NCBI RefSeq assembly: GCF_005887115.1
Contig: NZ_PNCJ01000030.1
Location: 1 to 64,000, forward strand
DNA length: 64,000 bases
Source of the DNA: Pseudoalteromonas rubra
Lineage (GTDB): Bacteria; Pseudomonadota; Gammaproteobacteria; Enterobacterales; Alteromonadaceae
Direction: 5' to 3'
In this document: piece by piece, positions 34,493-43,210 of the stretch
Numbering within the stretch: the stretch's first letter is position 1
Layout: each line of letters begins with the position of its first letter
Program-made: the position numbers and the translations under genes
Notes under the pieces: model-generated
Database searches by the model: none
Told to the model about the DNA's origin: nothing
Seen by the model: only the letters and a program-made list of their open reading frames with translations

Positions 34493-35074
34493 AAATGCAT
34501 CCTCACTGTTTTTATTTTTAACCTGACGTCAATGGAAATGGCATTATTTCCTATCATCGGTGCAGGCGGAGGCAGTGTATCGACACAAAAAAACATAACA
34601 AGTAACTAATTAAAAATAATAATCTAGTACATTATTACTTTGATTTATCTCTTGTGAGCACACTGAAATATCAGTAGATCTTTGTTTACTATAAAGATTA
34701 TTTATTTGTTGCACTTTTATGAATAACAATATATTTGAAACCTTCCCTGGTGGAATTTATTGTTTACAAATGGCACTGGTAAGAACAGACGTAAGGATGG
34801 CTAAAATAAAAATACTTAGCACTTTGTGATTGGATTTATCTCATGCATAATTTTTTACGAGGAGAAGGTTGGCTATTTAATTATGCAGATTGAGATCAGA
34901 AAGCGTGCGGATCTGCCTACCAGTCTCCACGAAACAAACGATAGAAGATTCTAAGTGAAAAGTCTTTAATGCAGATAGTATCAGATTAAACAAGATGTAA
35001 GTGAGGTGTTGACCGGGTCAATCAGGCAAATGACAAGGGCCAGCCGCAAACGGCTGTGCCCTTGCTGGAGGATG
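34493..35074. other. Regulatory spacer upstream of the chitin cluster
   Basis: A 582-nt, AT-rich spacer. It must contain the promoter of the chitin cluster (minus strand) and the 3' end of the DUF3466 transcript. I see no gene: the best short frame (34883-34954, 23 residues) lacks a well-placed ribosome binding site. No clear operator stands out. Confidence 0.5.
35034..35064 (-). terminator. Hairpin after the DUF3466 gene
   Basis: A 13-bp interrupted stem (caagggccagccg with cggctgtgcccttg) around caaa lies ten bases beyond the stop. On the minus strand a short cattt follows, so it is a weak to moderate terminator. Confidence 0.55.
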
Positions 35075-36796
35075 TTATTTGCGGCGTCTGCGACGTGTCC
35101 ATGCCAATGGCAGCGCAAGTAAAGATAACCATCCCAAAGATGCTGACTGACGCTCATACGTTTCCGTTTCAGGCGCAACACACTGCTCCAGCTCCGTGCT
35201 ACCGGTTTGAGTCAGCACTACAGGCACCACGACAGACTCCAATGCTACATTACCATCCGAGTCCTTGTCAGGGTTGCCAAATGAGTCTAGCTTTGTCACC
35301 GTTTTGGCCGCAACTGCATATATCGTGTTGTCATCCGTGATCCGGATCGCTTCAGATACGGTATATGGAAAGTCATCGCTTTTACAAGGCAGTAAGTCAT
35401 TGATGTTTGTCAGCTTTTCATCACCAATTTTATACATGAAGGCTTCAGTACGAGGGTTAGTAACATTTTTCTCAACCTCGCCTTCACCAACCATATATCC
35501 GACATTGTTAATGTCTCTGACACGGGTGTCTGAGCCACTGAAATAAATAGGGAGCTCTACAAACTTTTTATCGTTCATGTCGTAGTAAAACCCAGTCACA
35601 TCGAATAAGGAGCCCTGGATTTGTCTACCTACATAACCCGCAATCACGTTGCTGTCATTGATATCAAGAGCAAACCCTGACTGATAAAAATCATCATGCT
35701 CACGTAAAGTGAAAAACTGACCATCCTGATAATAGCCTGGCTCTTCAAAGGCTTTAAGGCTATCATCGATCCTGATTCTGGATTTACCTATGGCAATCCC
35801 CGCCTTGTTGATAGCATAAGCGGAACTATAGAACGGATTATTTTCATCGTCCTTGCGCTCCAAACCAATACCCAGGTCTTTAGTATCAATGACATTGAAA
35901 TCTTTATCCAAGGTCCATTGGTAAGCTCGCAAATCATAGACCCCACGCCCCTGACGCCAGATACAAGCCGCTTCAGGCTCGCTTTTGTCATCACAGTTGT
36001 CGGTAATCGTGGTTTGGCTGTTTTCGGGTAAGCCTATAGAGGCCTGACCAACGACCAGGTAGTTGCCTTCATCTGTCAACGTAATATCATTCGCGATGCT
36101 GTAGCCACCATATTGAGTGAACGGAGGATCCAGAATGATGCGCTTGCCACCCGGAGATATGACTATCCCCCGAGCATGCCAATCACGAACAAAGTAGGTT
36201 TTTGCCTCGCTTTCTCCCTCTGGCGTGAAAGTGATCTTTTTAAAAGGCGCTGACCCCCAACCAACCACCGTACCATCAGCGGCAACCGCAGTCAGTGCAT
36301 TGCTGACTGAGCGTGTTAAACCCGCATAATCAGGCGATTCGACATCAAATATATCAATCAGGTTAACACTGTTACCCGCATATTCGAGCCCAGCCACTGA
36401 ACTGACCTTTTGAAATTCAGCACTAGCGCCTTGTGCACCAGACGATAAATATCCCAGCATAAACGTGAGTGCTTCGGCGTCTGTTGAGAGCGCGTCACCA
36501 TTTTGTATATCGTCTAATGTGAAAGAGATGGTTTCGTCTCTATCTTCCAGGAGTCCCTTATAGTTATCGTAGTAACTAGTGATAGAGTTGTCTTGAAAGT
36601 CTATGTAGGTGATGTCAACAGGCAAGTTATACAGGTTCGTCACGCGGCCAATGGCGTCGCCGCTTTCATTGACATCGGTAACATAGTGCATTTTGCCAAT
36701 GTCGCTGGTTGGTAATTCAGTGAGTTTGTACGGTGCGGCAATTGCCTGACCAGATAGGCCGAAAATAATACTGGCGGCCATAAGTGAATATTTCAT
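35075..36796 (-). CDS. DUF3466 family surface protein, GlyGly-CTERM-like tail
   Basis: A 573-residue exported protein of the DUF3466 family, function unknown. A signal peptide ends at GQAIA-APYKL (about residue 20). The body shows the repeats of this family (NESGDAIGRVTN, INKAGIAIGKSR, INDSNVIAGYVG, INNVGYMVGEGE), each a short strand-turn unit. The C-terminus SASLGWLSLLALPLAWTRRRRRK has the signature, hydrophobic helix and Arg cluster of GlyGly-CTERM sorting signals, which are cleaved by rhombosortase for surface display; the glycines are reduced here. The start with AAGGA upstream is 11 nt after uup. DUF3466 next to uup is a conserved neighbourhood in Vibrio-like bacteria. Confidence 0.85.
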   Translation of the reverse strand: MKYSLMAASIIFGLSGQAIAAPYKLTELPTSDIGKMHYVTDVNESGDAIGRVTNLYNLPVDITYIDFQDNSITSYYDNYKGLLEDRDETISFTLDDIQNGDALSTDAEALTFMLGYLSSGAQGASAEFQKVSSVAGLEYAGNSVNLIDIFDVESPDYAGLTRSVSNALTAVAADGTVVGWGSAPFKKITFTPEGESEAKTYFVRDWHARGIVISPGGKRIILDPPFTQYGGYSIANDITLTDEGNYLVVGQASIGLPENSQTTITDNCDDKSEPEAACIWRQGRGVYDLRAYQWTLDKDFNVIDTKDLGIGLERKDDENNPFYSSAYAINKAGIAIGKSRIRIDDSLKAFEEPGYYQDGQFFTLREHDDFYQSGFALDINDSNVIAGYVGRQIQGSLFDVTGFYYDMNDKKFVELPIYFSGSDTRVRDINNVGYMVGEGEVEKNVTNPRTEAFMYKIGDEKLTNINDLLPCKSDDFPYTVSEAIRITDDNTIYAVAAKTVTKLDSFGNPDKDSDGNVALESVVVPVVLTQTGSTELEQCVAPETETYERQSASLGWLSLLALPLAWTRRRRRK

Positions 36797-36807
36797 TTCA
36801 ATCCTTA

Positions 36808-38721
36808 CTACTGATTCTGTAATGCTTCTAATTCTTCCCAACGCTCAAACGCGGCTTCAAGCTTGGACTCAAGGTCAGCCAAATGGTTCAACGCGGTTTG
36901 GGTCGTTTCAGGATCTTGCTTAAAAAACTCCGGTGAGTTCACCAGGTTTTGTTGCTCTTCCAGCTCGTTTTCCAGAGCCTCTACTTTACCCGGCAATGCT
37001 TCCAGTTCAAGCTTTAATTTGTAGCTTAACTTGCCAGTTTTGCTTTTATTGGCAGTCTTTTTGTTATCGTTAGCCTGTTGCTTCTCTTTGTCGAGCTTTT
37101 CCAACGCTTTTTGCTGCTGCAATCGTTGCGCCCGGTACGCCTCAAAATCACTATAACCACCGACAATCTCAGTGACTCTGCCATCGCCTTCAAATGCCCA
37201 CACACTGTTACAAGTATTATCAATGAACTCCCGATCGTGGCTAACAATCAGGATTGTTCCCTGATATTGGTTAATGATTTCTTCGAGTAATTCCAGTGTT
37301 TCAATATCCAGGTCATTGGTCGGCTCATCCAGCACAAGAACGTTCGAGGGTTTCAGAAACAGCTTAGCTAGCAGCAAACGATTCTTCTCTCCCCCCGACA
37401 AAGCCTTCACGGGCGTGCGGGCTCGTGCTGGCGGGAACAAGAAGTCTTGCAGATAACCGAGAACATGACGGCTTCTGCCCCCCATTTGTACTTCCTGTTT
37501 ACCTTCGGCGACATTGTCCTGAACCGTTTTCTCCTCATCCAGCTTTTCCCGGTACTGGTCAAAATAGGCGACTTCGAGATTAACACCCTGCTTGACCTTA
37601 CCGTTATCTGGAGCGATATCACCAAAGAGAATTTTAAGTAGCGTCGTTTTACCTACTCCGTTGGGACCAATTAAGCCAACCCGATCGCCGCGCATCACCA
37701 AGGTCGAGAATTCTTCGACTATGCGCTTTTCTTTGAAAGCATGGCCAATGTGTTGCGCCTCAAATACCAATTTGCCTGAACGCTCGGCTGATTCAATATT
37801 AAAGTCAGTCTTCCCGACTTGCTCAATACGTTGCTTGCGCTCTACCCGCAATGCTTTGAGGGCTCTGACCCGGCCCTCATTTCGCGTACGTCGGGCTTTT
37901 ATCCCTTGCCGTATCCAGGCTTCTTCCTCAGCAAGCTTTTTATCGAACAGTGCATTTTGCGCTTCTTCTACTTTAAGGTCATGCGCCTTTTGCTCCAGGT
38001 ACTTAGCATAATCGCCTGGATATGAAATAAGCTTACCGCGGTCCAGATCAAGAATACGAGTCGCAACACCGCGGATAAATGCCCGGTCATGCGATATAAA
38101 AACAATCCCGCCTTTAAACTCTTTCAGGAACTGCTCAAGCCATTCAACACTACTCATATCAAGGTGGTTGGTCGGTTCATCCAGCAGTAACAGATCTGGA
38201 TCGCTCACCAAGGCCTTAGCTAAAGCGACTTTGCGTAGCCAGCCACCAGATAATTTTTCTAGTTTCATATTGGCGCTAAGCTGCAGCTGAGTTAAAACTA
38301 GCTTTATACGACTTTCAAACCGCCAGGCATCTTTCGCTTCAATATCGGCGGATAAACGCTCCAAACGACTCAAAAGATTGCTCGAATGATCTGTCTGCAA
38401 AGCTTCACTGACGTTGTGATAGTCAATCAGCAGTTGGGCAATATCAGGCAGACCACCGGCTACGTAATCGAATACACTGCCCTGAGCGCCTTTTGGGGGA
38501 TCTTGCTCTAACCGTGAAACCTTTAAACCCGATACTCGGTTGATTTCTCCATCATCCAGTTGAATCTGGCCATCCAGAACCTTTAACAGAGTAGACTTTC
38601 CGGCACCATTACGACCGACAATACAGACCCGTTCCCCGGCTTCAATCACCGCATCGGCTTGGTCTAACAAGGGGTGGGTACCAAAAGCCAGCTGGGCTCT
38701 CGCAATTCTGATTAAATCCAT
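36808..38721 (-). CDS. uup: ABC-F ATPase Uup
   Basis: A 637-residue soluble ABC-F protein with two ATPase domains and no membrane part. Domain 1 has Walker A GRNGAGKST (about 36-44), signature LSGGWLRKVALAKA and Walker B LLLLDEPTNHLD. Domain 2 has GPNGVGKTT, LSGGEKNRLLLAK and VLVLDEPTNDLD. A C-terminal coiled coil (about 545-637) is the Uup DNA-binding domain. Uup limits transposon precise excision and acts in ribosome and DNA metabolism. It is 11 nt upstream of DUF3466 and 1 nt after the glutaredoxin-like gene, so they form one operon with rlmKL. Confidence 0.96.
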   Translation of the reverse strand: MDLIRIARAQLAFGTHPLLDQADAVIEAGERVCIVGRNGAGKSTLLKVLDGQIQLDDGEINRVSGLKVSRLEQDPPKGAQGSVFDYVAGGLPDIAQLLIDYHNVSEALQTDHSSNLLSRLERLSADIEAKDAWRFESRIKLVLTQLQLSANMKLEKLSGGWLRKVALAKALVSDPDLLLLDEPTNHLDMSSVEWLEQFLKEFKGGIVFISHDRAFIRGVATRILDLDRGKLISYPGDYAKYLEQKAHDLKVEEAQNALFDKKLAEEEAWIRQGIKARRTRNEGRVRALKALRVERKQRIEQVGKTDFNIESAERSGKLVFEAQHIGHAFKEKRIVEEFSTLVMRGDRVGLIGPNGVGKTTLLKILFGDIAPDNGKVKQGVNLEVAYFDQYREKLDEEKTVQDNVAEGKQEVQMGGRSRHVLGYLQDFLFPPARARTPVKALSGGEKNRLLLAKLFLKPSNVLVLDEPTNDLDIETLELLEEIINQYQGTILIVSHDREFIDNTCNSVWAFEGDGRVTEIVGGYSDFEAYRAQRLQQQKALEKLDKEKQQANDNKKTANKSKTGKLSYKLKLELEALPGKVEALENELEEQQNLVNSPEFFKQDPETTQTALNHLADLESKLEAAFERWEELEALQNQ

Positions 38722-38722
38722 C

Positions 38723-38953
38723 TTACTTTAACAACTCTTTTATATCTTGTTCTGTAAAAGGCCAGAACAAAGCTCTGGCGCTATCTGTTAACTTAAGTAC
38801 AGGGATTGATGTCTGATACTCCGCCATCAACTGAGGATCGTCCACTATGTCCTTATGTATTACTGCGTCACTGGTGACACACCTAAGCACCAGCTCATAA
38901 GCCTGCTCACAAAGGTGACAGCCGTCAGTATAAAATAGTGTGAGTTTAGCCAT
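38723..38953 (-). CDS. Glutaredoxin-like protein (DUF836-type)
   Basis: A 76-residue thioredoxin-fold protein with an N-terminal redox CHLC motif (LTLFYTDGCHLCEQAYEL) and the cis-Pro region SIPVLKL. It belongs to the small glutaredoxin-like group often encoded between rlmKL and uup. It overlaps the rlmKL stop by eight bases and ends one base before the uup start, so translation is coupled. The substrate is unknown. Confidence 0.85.
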   Translation of the reverse strand: MAKLTLFYTDGCHLCEQAYELVLRCVTSDAVIHKDIVDDPQLMAEYQTSIPVLKLTDSARALFWPFTEQDIKELLK

Positions 38954-41057
38954 GGGTGATCAACCAACTGTTGTGGATTTGTTTGTTACGCTTAAAATCC
39001 GGCGATAAGGTTTTATCTGAGACATTCTCTGCTTTGAGGCCTAACCCCATCAAACCGACTTCATCCATCTTAAAGCCTCGCTTGTTATTGGAGAACAGCA
39101 AAGTACCACCCGGGCTAAGGATTTTCTTCACCCATTCAAGCAACTGGATATGGTCGCGCTGAACGTCAAACACCTCTTTCATACGCTTTGAATTTGAAAA
39201 GGTCGGCGGATCGAGGAAAATTAAGTCATATTGCCCTTGTGCGTGCTCCAGCCATTTGAGGCAGTCTGCCTGCTCAAACCTAAAACGAGGGTTTCTAAGC
39301 TCATTTAAGGCAAAGTTGTCTTCCGCCCACTTCAGGTAGGTTTTTGACATATCCACCGTTGTTACAGCTTTTGCTCCGCCCAGAGCCGCATGCACTGAGG
39401 CACTGCCCGTATAGGCAAACAGATTCAGGACACGTTTGTTCTTCGCGTTTTGCTGAATATAACGTCTGGCGAGTCTGTGATCCAAAAACAAGCCGGTATC
39501 AAGATAGTCGAACAAGTTAACCTTAAACTTAGCGCCAAACTCTTCAACGACTTGCACACGGTTTTGTTTACTGAGCGCGTTATATTGCTCCTGGCCTTTT
39601 TGTTTTTTACGTACCTTAACTGCAATATTACTGGGGTCGATATCTAAGGTCTCAGCAGTGAGCGTAATAATGTCTTGAAGACGCTTATTTGCAATCTGCT
39701 CATCTATTTCTTTCGGAGCAGCATACTCAAACACCACAGCGCTGTCGCCATAGATATCCACCGCGACGTTATACTCTGGAATATCCGCATCATAGACGCG
39801 ATACGCCTGAACCTGCTCCTTTTTAAGCCAGCTTTTTAAAGACTGCTTGTTCTTTTTCACCCGGTTAGCAAAGGCCCGAGATTGCTCAAAATGCAACGCC
39901 CCCGACTGTTCATTTTGTGCCACCTGGCGCTCGTCCATATCATACAGATACAGTGCAACGTCGAGCGGGCCGTTTTTAAACTTATAGCGTTTTTTAGATG
40001 ACAGCTTCAATGTTTTAAACAGTGCTTCGTCTGTGCCAAGTAACGCCAAAGACCAGTCTTTGTAATGCTTTTTAAAGCGCTCGCCCATGCCTCGATATAG
40101 ATTGATCAGCTCCGCCATTGACCCTAAACGCTCACCATAAGGTAAGTTACTTAGTAATGTCCCCGGACGCTTAGCAACACATGTCAGTTTACTGGCATCC
40201 CCTTCGCTAAAGCGAATGATGTCCTCCAGTCCAGCTCGCTTCGCATTTCCTCTGGCGGTATCCAAGACCTGGACATCAATATCCTGACCAATGATCCACA
40301 AGGGCTTTTCCAGTTGAGCCTGTTTTAACTCAGTTTTCAGTTCCTTAAATTTAGCATCACGAAAACCGGGTAAGCGCTTGAAGGCAAAATCTTTGTTCAG
40401 ATTGGCAGGGATGTTCAGTGCCATACTAGCTGCTTCAATCAGTAAAGTGCCTGAACCACAGCACGGATCAAACAGAGGTTTTGATGTATCGCTCAGCCAA
40501 CCACTGCGCTGCACCAAAGCGGCAGCCAAGTTTTCACGGATAGGTGCTCTACCCTGTTTAGTGCGATAACCTCTGTCCGACAGACGCGGACCGGAATAAT
40601 CGATATAAAGCGCAATCTTTTGCTTATTGAGCTTTGCGATAACACGAACATTGGCATCTTGCTTATCGACTGATGGACGCTGTTCATAAAGGTCCTGAAA
40701 ATAATCAACAATGGCATCTTTAATCACTAGGCCAGAAAATTGCGTGTTTTTCAGTTCACGGTTAGTACCGTTAAATTCAATCGCAAACGTCTGCTTTGGA
40801 CCAAACCACTCTTGCCAGCCCTGAAAGCGAGCAAATTTATATAAGTCATCTTTGTTGTTGATGTTTTCATGCTCATCAATCAGCATCATCACACGCGTTG
40901 CGAAGCGTGTCGTCATACAGAATTTCTGAACTGCCAGGCTATCCGCGGTAAAACGAACTGAGCCAACAGTTTGTTTGACGACTTCAAGCCCCTGAGACTG
41001 AAGCTCTTCAAGCAAAAGGTTTTCAATACCGATAGACGTTAAGGCGATAAACTGCAA
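38946..41057 (-). CDS. rlmKL: Bifunctional 23S rRNA methyltransferase RlmKL
   Basis: Methylates two guanines of 23S rRNA: m2G2445 (N-terminal, RlmL) and m7G2069 (C-terminal, RlmK). The 703-residue protein has an N-terminal ferredoxin-like/THUMP domain (1-155), the first methyltransferase with FDPCCGSGTLLIEAA and LSNLPYGERLG, and the second with VLNLFAYTGSASVHAA and FLDPPTFSNSKRM. The start codon appears to be TTG (41055-41057), since the family N-terminus (MNSLFASTARG type) aligns there and no better ATG is in frame. It is the first gene of the rlmKL-glutaredoxin-uup-DUF3466 operon. Confidence 0.96.
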   Translation of the reverse strand: MQFIALTSIGIENLLLEELQSQGLEVVKQTVGSVRFTADSLAVQKFCMTTRFATRVMMLIDEHENINNKDDLYKFARFQGWQEWFGPKQTFAIEFNGTNRELKNTQFSGLVIKDAIVDYFQDLYEQRPSVDKQDANVRVIAKLNKQKIALYIDYSGPRLSDRGYRTKQGRAPIRENLAAALVQRSGWLSDTSKPLFDPCCGSGTLLIEAASMALNIPANLNKDFAFKRLPGFRDAKFKELKTELKQAQLEKPLWIIGQDIDVQVLDTARGNAKRAGLEDIIRFSEGDASKLTCVAKRPGTLLSNLPYGERLGSMAELINLYRGMGERFKKHYKDWSLALLGTDEALFKTLKLSSKKRYKFKNGPLDVALYLYDMDERQVAQNEQSGALHFEQSRAFANRVKKNKQSLKSWLKKEQVQAYRVYDADIPEYNVAVDIYGDSAVVFEYAAPKEIDEQIANKRLQDIITLTAETLDIDPSNIAVKVRKKQKGQEQYNALSKQNRVQVVEEFGAKFKVNLFDYLDTGLFLDHRLARRYIQQNAKNKRVLNLFAYTGSASVHAALGGAKAVTTVDMSKTYLKWAEDNFALNELRNPRFRFEQADCLKWLEHAQGQYDLIFLDPPTFSNSKRMKEVFDVQRDHIQLLEWVKKILSPGGTLLFSNNKRGFKMDEVGLMGLGLKAENVSDKTLSPDFKRNKQIHNSWLITHG

Positions 41058-41175
41058 TGTAAATACTCAATAATTTCAATTGCAGCGAGTATAACACAGC
41101 AAGCAGCAGACTGGGATATCAGAGTGGATGTGCGCACTGTCGCCTCATAAAGGTGACGAGCATCACTATCAGGTA

Positions 41176-41703
41176 TCAGGCAGTTTGGGTTAACTTATGT
41201 GCTTGGATCAGAGGGTGTATTCGGTCGTTCAGAACTTTAATGGCCTGAAACTGCTCCAGTTCAATGTTCTCATCCAGCATAAACCCGTGAGTAAGATTGA
41301 TGCACAGACTACTCTCGTGATTGTGATCCACAATCAAAAATTCACCGAGCTGGCACTTCGAGTGCAATGTGATAACCGCGTCCACTAGAGGCTGACCACC
41401 CGTATAGTTTTTAAAAAACCAGCTTTTAGCTTGCACGGGAAGTAAATGAAATTTAGCCGCCGTCGCATTTAGCGCGATTTGGCAACACTGAGGCTCGGAC
41501 CATACTTTAAATCCAAGTAAATAGTCGTACACATTTCGATAGAAAGCGGCTTCATCAACACTTAAATCGACACTGTGTAGAGAATCTTCCGTAAGTTGTC
41601 TTAGACGATACGGCGTACACAACTGAAGGTCATCGCCCAAGTCCACAAGCAGTCTGTTTCTGTGGCTACATCTTATCCAACGCCACTCTTTGGATGCTTG
41701 CAA
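41176..41703 (-). CDS. zapC: Cell division protein ZapC
   Basis: A 175-residue cytoplasmic protein. ZapC binds FtsZ and promotes bundling of its filaments at the division ring. The ZapC match is visible in the N-terminal WRW...RLLVDLGDDLQL, the central PVQAKSWFFKNY, and the C-terminal IKVLNDRIHPLI blocks, in the same order as E. coli ZapC. The start codon is TTG with AGGAGG upstream. zapC next to pyrD, with rlmKL further on, is the enterobacterial order too, which supports the call. Confidence 0.9.
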   Translation of the reverse strand: MQASKEWRWIRCSHRNRLLVDLGDDLQLCTPYRLRQLTEDSLHSVDLSVDEAAFYRNVYDYLLGFKVWSEPQCCQIALNATAAKFHLLPVQAKSWFFKNYTGGQPLVDAVITLHSKCQLGEFLIVDHNHESSLCINLTHGFMLDENIELEQFQAIKVLNDRIHPLIQAHKLTQTA

Positions 41704-41838
41704 AACTGACCTCCTGATATCAATGTGTTACGTATTTAAGACTTGATCAGAAGTATATCGCGAATTATCACAGTGTAAAAATTTTTGTAATAACAAATTG
41801 TTTTAGATCTTTTCGCTATATGAATGATCTTTATAAGG

Positions 41839-41875
41839 AAAAAACGATCTTTTACGCGAAGAAAAGATCGTTTTT
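41839..41875 (-). terminator. Intrinsic terminator after pyrD
   Basis: A perfect 14-bp stem of aaaaacgatctttt with its complement around an eight-base loop sits 74 nt beyond the pyrD stop. Two more gatctttt-like copies lie just to the left (41804-41832). T-runs on both sides make it usable in both directions. Confidence 0.8.
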
Positions 41876-41948
41876 CAAATTAGCTCGGAATTCGCCTATG
41901 TATTACAGAATAATTACAAATGATTTCATGAGCTTATAAAACAGCCTG

Positions 41949-42959
41949 TTAGATCTCAGTGAGGATCTTTTTGATCAACTGAGGTCCTTCATAGATAAAG
42001 CCTGTATAAACCTGCACTAAATCAGCGCCTGCATTGAGCTTTTCTTTTGCCGCTGCTGCGCTGTCGATCCCGCCAACACCTATTATAGGCAGCTTGCCTT
42101 CTGTCATTCGTTTTAACTCACTAACGACTTGTGTGGATTTTTCACGTACCGGGCGACCCGATAAACCACCTGCTTCTTCGGCGTGCTCTAGCCCTTTAAC
42201 GGCTTCTCTCGATAAGGTCGTATTAGTTGCAATTACGCCATCAATACGATTGTTGACTAATGACTCGGCAATTTGCTGTAATTGCACGGCGTCCACATCT
42301 GGGGCAATTTTTACCAGCATAGGTACAGACTTTTTATGCTTCTCAATCAAATCGACCTGTTCATTTTTCAGACTTTGTAACAAGTCATCTAACGCTTCAC
42401 CGTACTGTAAATCCCTTAATCCAGGCGTATTAGGCGAGGAAATATTGACTGTGATATATGACGCGTGCTCGAATACTTTGCGCATACAATGGATATAGTC
42501 GTCTTTACCCTGCTCGTTTGGCGTGTCTTTGTTTTTACCAATATTGATACCCAGGATCCCCTGATATCTTGCTGCTTTGACATTCGCAACCAGATTATCA
42601 ACCCCCTTGTTATTAAAGCCCATGCGGTTAATGATGGCATTGGCTTCTGGCAAACGAAATATGCGTGGCTTGTCATTACCGACCTGAGGTCTGGGTGTAA
42701 CCGTACCCACTTCAATAAAGCCGAAACCCATCTGGCTGAACGCATCAATACATTCCGCATTTTTATCGAGTCCCGCAGCTAACCCAACTGGGTTGTCGAA
42801 TTCCAGACCAAGGAAGTTAACCGGCTTCTTTGGAAGTGACTGTGACCAGGCCATACTTAATGGGGTATTCGCGAAGCGACGTAAATTTCCGAGCGCAAAA
42901 TCATGAGCCCACTCGGCATCTTTACTGAACATATAGCGACGCGCTAAATCATAAAACAT
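41949..42959 (-). CDS. pyrD: Dihydroorotate dehydrogenase (quinone), class 2
   Basis: Oxidises dihydroorotate to orotate in pyrimidine synthesis and passes electrons to the quinone pool at the inner membrane. The 336-residue length fits class 2. An N-terminal membrane-associating helical part (MFYDLARRYMFSKDAEWAHDF) precedes the FMN barrel (NPVGLAAGLDKNAEC, INISSPNTPGLRDLQ with the catalytic Ser, GVIATNTTLSRE, IGVGGIDSA and LVQVYTGFIYEGP). The ATG has AAGGAG upstream. It is the second pyrimidine gene of the window after carAB. Confidence 0.97.
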   Translation of the reverse strand: MFYDLARRYMFSKDAEWAHDFALGNLRRFANTPLSMAWSQSLPKKPVNFLGLEFDNPVGLAAGLDKNAECIDAFSQMGFGFIEVGTVTPRPQVGNDKPRIFRLPEANAIINRMGFNNKGVDNLVANVKAARYQGILGINIGKNKDTPNEQGKDDYIHCMRKVFEHASYITVNISSPNTPGLRDLQYGEALDDLLQSLKNEQVDLIEKHKKSVPMLVKIAPDVDAVQLQQIAESLVNNRIDGVIATNTTLSREAVKGLEHAEEAGGLSGRPVREKSTQVVSELKRMTEGKLPIIGVGGIDSAAAAKEKLNAGADLVQVYTGFIYEGPQLIKKILTEI

Positions 42960-43168
42960 TGAGACTCCTTAAGTTCCTAGTAACGTATGACACCAATCAG
43001 CATTTATGCATATCTACTTTGATGGATAAAAACCTGCCGAATACTATATTAAAAGTTTCTATTTAATACACCAAACAGACCATTTTTCCAGCTAATCGCC
43101 AAGGTTTTCTTGCCACAAATTGGTCGTTCAATGCTGCGACTTGGTATCAATTTCAAATCTGGGATAAA

Positions 43169-43197
43169 AAAATACCCCAGCAAAGCCGGGGTATTTT
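43169..43197 (-). terminator. Intrinsic terminator after the glutamate dehydrogenase gene
   Basis: A 10-bp stem (aaaatacccc with ggggtatttt) lies 14 nt beyond the stop, with an eight-base loop. Seven T residues follow on the minus strand. Confidence 0.9.
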
Positions 43198-43210
43198 AAC
43201 GAGTTATTTT

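Noticed and set aside
34883..34954. Possible 23-residue gene on the plus strand
   Set aside because: The purine-rich gagga stretch is too far upstream of the ATG and the peptide has no recognisable feature.
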